DNA of 64,000 bases from an uncultured Algibacter sp. (GTDB lineage Bacteria; Bacteroidota; Bacteroidia; Flavobacteriales; Flavobacteriaceae), in the NCBI GenBank assembly GCA_947499935.1, contig CANMQH010000014.1, positions 40,357 through 104,356 of the forward strand, read 5' to 3'. A program made the position numbers and the translations under genes. The first letter of the stretch is position 1, and every line of letters begins with the position of its first letter. Shown piece by piece: positions 16,771 through 24,511 of this stretch. Below the pieces are notes generated by a model. It did not search any database and had not been told where the DNA came from. It was given only the letters and a program-made list of their open reading frames with translations.

Positions 16771-17364
16771 TTATAAGTAGGACAGATTAGAAATCATAAA
16801 CACGTAACTAAAACTAAAAAAATGTAACACTAATAAAATAATAGACAGTAAATCTGCTCTTAATTTTTTTAATGCATTACTAATATGAGTTTCTACCGTG
16901 CGTTTTGTAAGATTTAATTTCGTAGCTATTTCTTCGTTTGTTAAACCTCTGTACCTACTTAATTTAAATATTTCTTGGTTTTGACGTGGTAGTTTACTTA
17001 TAGACTCAATTAGTTTTTCTGCCAGTTCTATGTTAGTAATAGTGGTCGTATCCTCTTCTTCAGTAAGAGTTTCATTTTGCGAAAAAGGTGCATCAACCAT
17101 TTTCGCCTCCTTTTTAAGATAATTAAGACAGTTGTTACGAACAACGGTGTACATAAAAGATTTAAAAGAGGTGTGTATTTCTATATTTTCTCGTTTTTCA
17201 TACACGGTAACAAAAGTATCTTGCGTAATATCTTCGGCAACCTGTAAGTCTTTTACAAACTGCTTTGCATATACCACAAGCACCTTATAATACTTCTTAT
17301 ATAAAGTCTCATAGCTCTTTAAATTTCCTTCTTGAAATTGTTGAATAAGTAGTCTGTCCTCCAT
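16771..17364 (-). CDS. ECF RNA polymerase sigma-70 factor, FecI-like Bacteroidota group
   Basis: A 197-residue sigma factor with region 2 (about 8-75, YKVLVVYAKQFVKDLQVAEDI, FKSFMYTVVRNNCLNYL) and region 4 (about 115-165, LPRQNQEIFKLSRYRGLTNE, LNLTKRTVETHISNALKKL). It would redirect RNA polymerase to the module's promoters when released by the adjacent FecR. The last 25 residues are strongly hydrophobic (LLSIILLVLHFFSFSYVF), longer than region 4 needs. It is the first gene of a four-gene operon and is divergent from the lipoprotein pair. Confidence 0.92.
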   Translation of the reverse strand: MEDRLLIQQFQEGNLKSYETLYKKYYKVLVVYAKQFVKDLQVAEDITQDTFVTVYEKRENIEIHTSFKSFMYTVVRNNCLNYLKKEAKMVDAPFSQNETLTEEEDTTTITNIELAEKLIESISKLPRQNQEIFKLSRYRGLTNEEIATKLNLTKRTVETHISNALKKLRADLLSIILLVLHFFSFSYVFMISNLSYL

Positions 17365-17379
17365 TTTTAAAATACGCTA

Positions 17380-17387
17380 CAAAGGTA
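17380..17387 (-). promoter_or_regulatory. -7 element of the ECF-sigma operon
   Basis: Reads TACCTTTG on the minus strand, an exact TAnnTTTG match, 15 bases before the sigma-factor start codon. A clear -33 TTG is not seen. Confidence 0.5.
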
Positions 17388-17542
17388 AACTTATCTTGAA
17401 ATTATTAATTCTAATTTTAAAATACTTTTTTTAAATAACTGAATTTAAAACAACTAAAAGTTAATTGAAATATTTAAATATTTTTTTACGTGTAATAAAA
17501 AATACAGTTGTCTTAGAAGAAACAAATCAAAAACACAAATTA

Positions 17543-17932
17543 ATGAAATTGAATTTAAACCTATTAAAATCTTTTATTCTAGCTCTATTTCTAGGGGCTT
17601 GTTCAACTGATGATGCACCAACTGATATTCTAGAAAACGACATACGTGTAGTGGTTATCTCTGGAACACCACAAGTAGGAGAAGAACTAACCGCTTTTTA
17701 TGAAGTAACTGGTTTTACAACTTTAGATTACGAAACCGCTACAACAGCCATAAAGTGGTGGAGCGCAGAAGATGCTTCAGGAACAAATCCTATAATTATA
17801 CCTAATGCAACTTCTAGAACATTCACGCCAACTGCTAATGAAGTAGAAAAATTCATAGCTGTCGAGGTGACTGTAGAGAACTCCAGTAATGGTTCTAGAA
17901 GGTCACGCTACACTGGAGCAATAAACAACTGA
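17543..17932 (+). CDS. Small Ig-like lipoprotein, paralogue of the next gene
   Basis: I start this at 17543 (129 residues) rather than at the in-frame ATG at 17465, because the 26 extra codons would precede a perfect lipoprotein signal (MKLNLNLLKSFILALFLGAC, lipidated Cys20). The mature part is one bacterial Ig-like module (about 30-125, VISGTPQVGEELTAFYEV, IKWWSAEDASGTN, ANEVEKFIAVEVTVEN). It closely resembles the N-terminal part of the following protein, so the pair arose by duplication. Here the Ig module stands alone. It is divergent from the sigma operon and probably cotranscribed with the next gene. Confidence 0.7.
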   Translation: MKLNLNLLKSFILALFLGACSTDDAPTDILENDIRVVVISGTPQVGEELTAFYEVTGFTTLDYETATTAIKWWSAEDASGTNPIIIPNATSRTFTPTANEVEKFIAVEVTVENSSNGSRRSRYTGAINN

Positions 17933-17962
17933 AAAAAGAAAATAAATTAAAATACAACACAA

Positions 17963-19405
17963 ATGATGAAATCAAATTTAAACCTATTCAAATTTTTAAT
18001 CTTAGTTTTATTTCTAGGCGCTTGCTCAAACGATGATGACGCAATGGAAACAATGGAAAATGACATTCGTATTGCCATTATTTCAGGAGCTCCAGATTCA
18101 GGACAAGAGCTAACTGCTTTTTATGAAGTATCAGGATTTACGCCTTTAGACTACGATACCGCAACTACCGTTATAAAATGGTGGCGTGCAGATGACAATT
18201 TAGGAACTAATGCTACTATGATTGCTGGTGAAATGACAAGAACATATACCTTAACAGGAAGTGATGTGGGTAAATTTATAGCTTTTGAAGCAGCTGTAGA
18301 AAACACCACTAATCTCACTTTATTATCAGATTATATAGGCCCAGTAACAGTATCTGCTACTGGAGCTTTAGCTAAAGAGATAGACACACAATTGTTCTCT
18401 CAAATTAAGGCCGTAGATAATGTGCTTACTACACAATCCCTTTGGTCTGATTATAACTTAACAAATACTCCTATGTATTTAATACACAAGAATAATAACG
18501 GTATTATTGATAGAGGTTTTGTTGTAAACCCTTTATCCACTATTTCAGGTGCAACCGCAGTTCCTTCTGGAGAAAATGGTGGTTTAAATGTTGTTAGGTA
18601 CGATATGCAAGCGCAAGAAGCATTTGACTTAATAGAAAATATGGGAAATGGTCTTTACACTTTTAATTTTAACATAAATGGAGATAGCATTTTTTACACT
18701 CAAATCTATACAGATACAGAAGTTCTAGCTGGAGAGCAACTAGCTCAATATCCTGGAGGATTCTTTAGTCCCGCAGATGTTACTTTTGGAAGCATAGATT
18801 TCATAGTTCACGAGCCTTTTCACGATTTTCAAGACAGTTGGTCTTTTACAGGAAGTTCTACATTCCCTACTTTTAGTCAAGACTTTTTAGAATTAAGAGC
18901 ACTTACGCATCAAATATTTAAAGACTTTCCTAATGGAGCACAAGATTCAACTACTTTAGAAAATAAATTGAGACAATTTGTAGCCATCAGGTCTGCCGAA
19001 AATATTTTGCTAGGTTTTGATTCTGCATCAGAAAGTGAGAAGCTAGAAGGAACAGCACGCTATGTAGAGAAACTAGCCTTAAGAAATGTATTTCCTAATC
19101 GTGCTACAGAGCCATTTATACCTGGCAGTATTACAGATGATGATTATGGTATTACAAATCAAGTAATTCTAGAAGCTGTAATTGAAAATTTACAATATGA
19201 ATTAGGAGCTTCTGTTTATGTAGCTTTAGAAGAACTGGTTCCTAATGTGCAGTTTGATATAGAAGCAGGAGCAAATCAATTTACTGTTGCTAGAGATTAT
19301 TTCAATATGACACAGACAGAACTGGATCAGCAACTACAAAATGCTAAAAACTCAGTAAATTTTTCAAATATTCAAGCTAAAGCTTCAGAATGGATGAATC
19401 TATAA
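17963..19405 (+). CDS. Ig-like lipoprotein with putative HExxH zinc metallopeptidase domain
   Basis: A 480-residue lipoprotein (signal MMKSNLNLFKFLILVLFLGAC, Cys21). Residues about 33-130 are an Ig-like module nearly parallel to the preceding small lipoprotein. Residues about 135-480 are a domain I do not recognise by name, but it carries HEPFH at 283-287 (HExxH) and EGTARYVEKLAL at 362-373, the arrangement of a gluzincin-type zinc site with a downstream Glu ligand. I therefore infer a surface zinc peptidase; activity is unproven. A terminator follows. Divergence from an ECF-sigma/TonB-receptor operon suggests shared regulation or a shared substrate. Confidence 0.65.
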   Translation: MMKSNLNLFKFLILVLFLGACSNDDDAMETMENDIRIAIISGAPDSGQELTAFYEVSGFTPLDYDTATTVIKWWRADDNLGTNATMIAGEMTRTYTLTGSDVGKFIAFEAAVENTTNLTLLSDYIGPVTVSATGALAKEIDTQLFSQIKAVDNVLTTQSLWSDYNLTNTPMYLIHKNNNGIIDRGFVVNPLSTISGATAVPSGENGGLNVVRYDMQAQEAFDLIENMGNGLYTFNFNINGDSIFYTQIYTDTEVLAGEQLAQYPGGFFSPADVTFGSIDFIVHEPFHDFQDSWSFTGSSTFPTFSQDFLELRALTHQIFKDFPNGAQDSTTLENKLRQFVAIRSAENILLGFDSASESEKLEGTARYVEKLALRNVFPNRATEPFIPGSITDDDYGITNQVILEAVIENLQYELGASVYVALEELVPNVQFDIEAGANQFTVARDYFNMTQTELDQQLQNAKNSVNFSNIQAKASEWMNL

Positions 19406-19425
19406 ATTAGACACGCACTAATTTG

Positions 19426-19461
19426 AAAAGGATAATGACTTTGAGTTATTATCCTTTTTTT
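19426..19461 (+). terminator. Terminator after the metallopeptidase-like lipoprotein gene
   Basis: Perfect 10-bp arms (19426-19435 and 19449-19458) followed by a run of T on the plus strand. Confidence 0.85.
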
Positions 19462-19484
19462 ATTGCAGAAAATCAGATAGTAAA

Positions 19485-19522
19485 ATAAAAAAGCTCTTTA
19501 AAGAGTTAATTTAAAGAGCTTT
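19485..19522 (-). terminator. Terminator downstream of tRNA-Arg
   Basis: Perfect 13-bp arms (19490-19502 and 19510-19522), followed on the minus strand by a T-run. It directly follows the 3' end of the tRNA. It differs in sequence from the terminator next to the tRNA fragment at 12230-12244. Confidence 0.8.
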
Positions 19523-19529
19523 AAAAAAA

Positions 19530-19544
19530 TTGTGACCGCGAAGG
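19530..19544 (-). repeat. Direct repeat at the tRNA-Arg 3' end (candidate attachment site)
   Basis: This is the copy of TTGTGACCGCGAAGG inside and just beyond the 3' end of the intact tRNA-Arg. It is identical and in the same orientation as 12230-12244, 7.3 kb away. Confidence 0.6.
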
Positions 19545-19606
19545 GATTCGAACCCCCAACCCTCAGAGCCGAAATCTGATATTCTATCCAGTTGAACTAC
19601 GCAGCC
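19533..19606 (-). tRNA. tRNA-Arg (anticodon UCG)
   Basis: A 74-nt cloverleaf on the minus strand. The acceptor stem GGCTGCG pairs with CGCGGTC (with two G-T wobbles). The anticodon stem TCAGA/TCTGA carries the loop TTTCGGC, giving anticodon TCG for the codon CGA. The T arm is GGGGGTTCGAATCCC. The discriminator is A and the CCA end is not fully encoded. Its 3' end is duplicated at 12230-12244. Confidence 0.93.
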
Positions 19607-19664
19607 ATTATAAATATAAAATATACTTTATTTAAAGCTTTTTAAATAAAAATATCATTGAAAA

Positions 19665-20114
19665 CTAAGCCAATTTTGCTTTTACAATATTTGAAATTGT
19701 TTTTCCATCGGCTTGGCCACCTAATGCTTTACTAACCATACCCATAACTTTACCCATATCTTTCATACCTTCTGCTCCTACTTGGTCTATGGTTGCTACT
19801 ACTACTTTTTCTATCTCTTCTTCGCTTAAAGCTTCTGGCAAAAACCGAGCTATGATATCGGCTTCTGCTAATTCTGGAGATGCTAAGTCTTCTCTATCTT
19901 GCTCTAAAAATATAGCTGCACTATCCCTACGCTGTTTTACTTGTTTTTGGAGTATCTTTAATTCTTGATCCTCACTCAAATCTTCTTTTGCACCAGTTTC
20001 TGTCTGCGCTATTAATATTGCCGATTTTACTGCACGTAAAGCCGTTAAAGCTGTTTGATCTTTGGCTTTCATCGCTTCTTTTAAAGCCGACATAATATCT
20101 TGCTGTAAACCCAT
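19665..20114 (-). CDS. GatB/YqeY domain protein
   Basis: A 149-residue YqeY-family protein, with the helical N-terminal part (SALKEAMKAKDQTALTALRAVKSAI) and C-terminal tail-like segment (GMKDMGKVMGMVSKALGGQADGKTISNIVK) typical of the family. The domain resembles the tRNA-binding tail of GatB, the amidotransferase subunit that makes Gln-tRNA or Asn-tRNA, but stand-alone YqeY has no established reaction. It lies after the ftsZ terminator and before tRNA-Arg. Cytoplasmic. Confidence 0.9.
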   Translation of the reverse strand: MGLQQDIMSALKEAMKAKDQTALTALRAVKSAILIAQTETGAKEDLSEDQELKILQKQVKQRRDSAAIFLEQDREDLASPELAEADIIARFLPEALSEEEIEKVVVATIDQVGAEGMKDMGKVMGMVSKALGGQADGKTISNIVKAKLA

Positions 20115-20314
20115 AGGTATTTAATTTGTTTGCGAAGATATTAAAAAATAATCAGTCTTCTCCTTACGATTTTTAGTTAAATCCATTAATAAAAAAGATT
20201 GAAGACATACTAAAATATAATATTAACTCAGCTTGCAATTTTAAATACATTATATAGACTTTTAAGCATCTAAATTGACAATTAACACAAAAAAAGTAAC
20301 GCATATGAATCTCA

Positions 20315-20349
20315 TAAAAAACCCGAAAAATCATAAAATTTTTCGGGTT
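20315..20349 (-). terminator. Terminator of the division/cell-wall cluster
   Basis: Perfect 12-bp arms (20320-20331 and 20338-20349) downstream of ftsZ on the minus strand, followed there by a run of T. It probably ends the 16-kb dcw transcript. Confidence 0.85.
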
Positions 20350-20377
20350 ATAAAATATAGTAATTTCTCTTAATAAC

Positions 20378-22369
20378 TTAATCTACATTATCATGTAAAA
20401 AAGAATTATTGGTTCTTAATTTAATATCATCATTATCATCTAAACCTATACTTGTTCTTGACAAATCGGTTTCAGAAGAATGTTTAGCTTCATTTAAATC
20501 AATGCCTTGACGCTTATAAGCAGGGACTTTTTCTATATCGTCAATTTTAGAGCTATTAAATTTATGATTAAAATCTTTCATTTTACGTCTACGCTCATCG
20601 GCACGCTCTTTTAATAGTTCAGAAATTGGAGTATTCATGGGATCAATATCTGCTTCTTCCTCTTCTATCGAAATTTCGTTGAGTGTTTTCTTTTCAAAAA
20701 CCACCTCTTGATCTATTTCTTCTAAAATCTCGTTTGATCCAGATGACTGAGTATTCACAGAAGACTCCATATCTAAATAATCATCTAATGCATAACGAAT
20801 ATCACCTTCTTTACTAGTCTCAGTTACCGGAATGACCTCAACATAGTCGTTAACAGATATATTCTTTACATCGTCATCTGTTAACTCGTGAGCAATTATA
20901 TTTTCATCTTCTTCTTTCTCTTCTTCTCCAAATGATAATGGTAAATCAAATGTTAACGTTATTTGTTTCTCATCATCTATAAAGTCTGAAGCTTCTTCAA
21001 TTTCTGCAACAGCCTCATCATTATCGTATGTTTTATTTACCGAATTTATGATAAAATCCTCTTCTGTATCTTCATTATTATCACTAATCTCATCATAAAC
21101 CACATTAATATTCTTGATGATTTCTGATGTTGTAATTAAGTCATAGTTTTCGGTTGGGTCTACTAGCTTTTGTTTATTAATTAAGTTTTTTTCAAAATTA
21201 CTTAATTCATCGTCTTCAGAATCTAAATCCAATGTATGACGAACAATAGGTGCTTCCTTTTTCTCTTCTAACTCTATGGCTGGCGTTATAATAATAGGAT
21301 CTACCTCTTCTACCTCCAACTCTTTTTCTTCGCCTAGCGAGTGAACAACCTTTTTGGTTTCTGTATTAGAAATCTCGTCTTGTTGCTCAATATTAAAGCC
21401 TGTAGCAATTATGGTAACAGCGATAGATTCTTCTAAAGTTTCATCTTCTCCAACCCCCATAATAATGTTAGCACCATGACCAGCTTCATTTTGAATATGA
21501 TCATTAATTTCTCCAATTTCATCAATTGTAATTTCTTGTACACCAGATACAATAAGCAGCAATACATTTTTTGCTCCTGTAATTTTATTATCATTTAATA
21601 ACGGTGAATCTAACGCTTTACGAATAGCTTCTTGAGCACGGTTTTGCCCTGATGACAATGCAGAACCCATAATGGCTGTACCACTATTGCTTAATACCGT
21701 TTTAGCATCACGTAAATCAATGTTTTGTGTATAGTGATGTGTAATAACTTCGGCTATACCACGAGCTGCAGTAGATAACACCTCATCAGCTTTAGAGAAA
21801 CCAGCTTTAAAGCCTAAATTTCCATAAACTTCACGAAGTTTATTATTATTTATAACGATTAGAGAATCTACGACGTTTCTTAATTTTTCAATACCTTTTT
21901 GAGATTGCTCGATACGCATTCGCCCTTCAAATTGAAAAGGCATGGTTACAATACCAACAGTCAAAATATCCAAATCCTTGGCCATTTTGGCTATTATAGG
22001 CGCAGCACCTGTACCTGTACCACCACCCATTCCGGCAGTAATAAACACCATTTTAGTATTGGTGTCTAACATTTGAGAAATATCATCAAAACTTTCTACT
22101 GCAGATTGTTCTCCAATATCTGGATTTGCACCGGCCCCTAAACCTTCGGTTAGATTTAGACCTAGCTGAATTTTATTTGGTACGCCACTATTTGTTAGGG
22201 CTTGAGCATCTGTATTACAGATATAAAAATCTACACCTTTTATGCCCTGTTGGAACATATGGTTTATGGCATTACTACCACCTCCTCCAACACCAATAAC
22301 TTTTATGACGTTTGATTGATTTTTAGGCAAATCAAATGCGATACTTTCGAATTCTTTCTTGCTGCTCAT
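20378..22369 (-). CDS. ftsZ: Cell division protein FtsZ with long C-terminal extension
   Basis: The tubulin-like GTPase that forms the division ring. The GTPase domain occupies about residues 18-330, with GVGGGGSNAI at 26-35 and the tubulin signature GGGTGTGAAP at about 105-114. At 663 residues it is much longer than the roughly 380 of Escherichia coli. The extra part is a 300-residue, highly acidic and probably disordered linker. Near the C-terminus VPAYKRQGIDL looks like the conserved tail peptide that binds FtsA in this phylum, followed by some 35 more residues. It is the last gene of the dcw cluster, 99 bases after ftsA. Confidence 0.97.
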   Translation of the reverse strand: MSSKKEFESIAFDLPKNQSNVIKVIGVGGGGSNAINHMFQQGIKGVDFYICNTDAQALTNSGVPNKIQLGLNLTEGLGAGANPDIGEQSAVESFDDISQMLDTNTKMVFITAGMGGGTGTGAAPIIAKMAKDLDILTVGIVTMPFQFEGRMRIEQSQKGIEKLRNVVDSLIVINNNKLREVYGNLGFKAGFSKADEVLSTAARGIAEVITHHYTQNIDLRDAKTVLSNSGTAIMGSALSSGQNRAQEAIRKALDSPLLNDNKITGAKNVLLLIVSGVQEITIDEIGEINDHIQNEAGHGANIIMGVGEDETLEESIAVTIIATGFNIEQQDEISNTETKKVVHSLGEEKELEVEEVDPIIITPAIELEEKKEAPIVRHTLDLDSEDDELSNFEKNLINKQKLVDPTENYDLITTSEIIKNINVVYDEISDNNEDTEEDFIINSVNKTYDNDEAVAEIEEASDFIDDEKQITLTFDLPLSFGEEEKEEDENIIAHELTDDDVKNISVNDYVEVIPVTETSKEGDIRYALDDYLDMESSVNTQSSGSNEILEEIDQEVVFEKKTLNEISIEEEEADIDPMNTPISELLKERADERRRKMKDFNHKFNSSKIDDIEKVPAYKRQGIDLNEAKHSSETDLSRTSIGLDDNDDIKLRTNNSFLHDNVD

Positions 22370-22468
22370 AATTCTATTTTACTGAGGTTCATACTAAAAA
22401 TATTTTTTTAACTTTTATTGGTCTTATATAGCTTAAAAAAACCAACGCAAGTTTTATTCAATGGATTC

Positions 22469-23788
22469 TTATTCTGCGTTATCTAAAAAATCTTTAACGC
22501 GCTCTGTTAATTTATCAAGGAATGAGCGTCTCTCCTTAACAGGTTTTTCTTTAACAACATCTTCTACAGGTTCTTCTATAGCATCTTCTTCAACTATTGC
22601 TGCTTCTTGTTCTTCAATTTTTATTCTTTGTTGGCGTTTTAAACCATCTAATACCAAACCAACAGCTGTTGCAAATAGAGGGCTTGTAACATCATCATCA
22701 CTATCGCCTGCTAAGTGCTCATTAGGATATCCTATTCTGGTATCCATACCTGTTATATACTCTACCAATTGCTTTAAGTGCTTTAATTGACTACCGCCAC
22801 CTGTTAAAACAATACCAGCAATCAACTTCTTTTTTTGCTCTTCGTGTCCGTAATTCTTTATTTCTACATATACTTGCTCTACAATTTCTACAACGCGTGC
22901 ATGTATAATTTTAGAAAGATTTTTTAATGTAATTTCTTTAGGCTCTCTGCCTCTAAGCCCTGGAATAGATACAATTTCGTTATCTTTATTTTCTCCTGGC
23001 CATGCTGAACCAAACTTAATTTTTAATAGTTCGGCTTGTTTTTCTATAATAGAGCAGCCTTCTTTAATATCTTCGGTTATAACATTACCTCCAAATGGGA
23101 TAACTGCAGTATGACGGATTATACCTTCTCTAAAAATAGCTAAATCTGTAGTTCCGCCTCCTATATCTATTAAAGCAACACCCGCTTCTTTTTCTTCTTG
23201 ACTTAATACTGCATTTGCAGAAGCTAAAGGTTCTAAAGTGATGCCCTCTAAGTTTAAACCTGCACTTTGTACACAACGACCTATATTTCTAATAGAAGAT
23301 ACTTGCCCAACAACCACATGAAAATTAGCTTCTAAACGCCCGCCATACATACCTATAGGTTCTGTAATTTCAGCTTGTCCATCTACTTTATATTCTTGCG
23401 GTAAAACATGGATAATTTCTTCTCCTGGAAGCATAACCAATTTATGCACTTGGTTTATTAGCCTATCAATATCATCTTCATCGATAACCGTTTCAGAGTT
23501 TGAACGGGTTATGTAATCACTATGTTGCAAACTGCGAATATGTTGTCCTGCAATGCCAACAGTAACATTTTTAATCTTAATATCTGCGGCACTTTCTGCT
23601 TCCTGTACAGCTTGCTGTATGGACTGTATGGTCTGTGTTATATTATTTACAACACCACGATGCACACCCAAACTTTTAGATTTTCCTATACCTAAAATTT
23701 CCACCTTGCCGTACTCATTTTTACGACCAATCATGGCCACAATTTTTGTGGTTCCTATGTCTAATCCTACTGCTAAATTATGCTCCAT
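22469..23788 (-). CDS. ftsA: Cell division protein FtsA
   Basis: A 439-residue actin-fold ATPase that anchors FtsZ to the membrane and recruits later division proteins. ATPase motifs include GLDIGTTKIVAMIG (about 8-21), GVALIDIGGGTTDLAIF (about 200-216) and GIVLTGGGSQLKHL (about 320-333). The C-terminus has a charged linker and a terminal amphipathic segment (SFLDKLTERVKDFLDNAE) that fits a membrane-targeting helix. It starts just downstream of ftsQ (3-base gap). Confidence 0.95.
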   Translation of the reverse strand: MEHNLAVGLDIGTTKIVAMIGRKNEYGKVEILGIGKSKSLGVHRGVVNNITQTIQSIQQAVQEAESAADIKIKNVTVGIAGQHIRSLQHSDYITRSNSETVIDEDDIDRLINQVHKLVMLPGEEIIHVLPQEYKVDGQAEITEPIGMYGGRLEANFHVVVGQVSSIRNIGRCVQSAGLNLEGITLEPLASANAVLSQEEKEAGVALIDIGGGTTDLAIFREGIIRHTAVIPFGGNVITEDIKEGCSIIEKQAELLKIKFGSAWPGENKDNEIVSIPGLRGREPKEITLKNLSKIIHARVVEIVEQVYVEIKNYGHEEQKKKLIAGIVLTGGGSQLKHLKQLVEYITGMDTRIGYPNEHLAGDSDDDVTSPLFATAVGLVLDGLKRQQRIKIEEQEAAIVEEDAIEEPVEDVVKEKPVKERRSFLDKLTERVKDFLDNAE

Positions 23789-23791
23789 GGC

Positions 23792-24511
23792 TTAAATTTT
23801 GGTACATATTACTTGATTTTCAAACTGCAAATTCACTTTACTATAATTATTAAGTGTTTTATCTTTTAAATTCTTTTTATAAAATGCTTTTAGATTATTT
23901 ATTTTTTTGTCTAAAAATCTAACATTCCCTAATTGCACTAAAAAATCACATTTACGAAGCTTTAAATAAAGTTTTCTATTAGCATCTTGATAAATCTCAA
24001 AAACGTGTTTTCTTAAAAAATCATCATTTTTAATCTTAAGCGCTAATTTATGCACCTGCTTTAAATTATTTTTTTCTACATAACCTGTAACCAAAGGCAC
24101 TCTTGCCGAATAATTATTTGATAAAGGCATAAACAAACCATCATTATCAATATAATATGAAGCATTAGTATTAACCCTCGCGAGAGGTGATTTCTGTTCT
24201 ATTTCAGCGTTAAGCGCACCATTTACAGCAACATACACTTGCGCTGCTTTTATCATGGGGTTAGATTTCAGGGCATTTTCTAACTCACTCAAAACTAAAG
24301 TTTCTTTAGCCACGTTTTTAACATCACCATAATTTTGTATTAACAATTTACTAACAGTTTGGTTGGTAATAAAAAGATTATTCTCTCCAACAAAGGCTAC
24401 GTTAGGTTTTGTTATTAATCTTGATGCATTCCTCGTTGAAGCAAAGGCAAACAGAAAAACCGTTATCCCTAACAAAACAATCATTTTTATGTAGTTCCAG
24501 TTAATTCGCAA
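23792..24511 (-). CDS. ftsQ: Cell division protein FtsQ
   Basis: A 239-residue bitopic membrane protein: short cytoplasmic N-terminus, one membrane helix (about 9-25, MIVLLGITVFLFAFAST), then a periplasmic domain with an FtsQ/POTRA-like beta region. Sequence conservation is low, as usual for FtsQ, and the identification leans on position between murC and ftsA. It scaffolds the divisome with FtsL. Its start overlaps the end of murC by 11 bases. Confidence 0.88.
   Translation of the reverse strand: MRINWNYIKMIVLLGITVFLFAFASTRNASRLITKPNVAFVGENNLFITNQTVSKLLIQNYGDVKNVAKETLVLSELENALKSNPMIKAAQVYVAVNGALNAEIEQKSPLARVNTNASYYIDNDGLFMPLSNNYSARVPLVTGYVEKNNLKQVHKLALKIKNDDFLRKHVFEIYQDANRKLYLKLRKCDFLVQLGNVRFLDKKINNLKAFYKKNLKDKTLNNYSKVNLQFENQVICTKI

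Noticed and set aside
17465..17542. Upstream in-frame start of the small Ig-like lipoprotein
   Set aside because: The 26 extra codons would bury a perfect lipoprotein signal peptide, so I moved the start to 17543.
20115..20314. Possible small RNA between yqeY and the ftsZ terminator
   Set aside because: Only AT-rich sequence is visible, with no promoter-hairpin combination beyond the listed ftsZ terminator.
22461..22790. Long antisense ORFs opposite dcw, Tsp, PpiD and other genes
   Set aside because: They are shadows of strongly conserved genes on the opposite strand and show no independent motifs.
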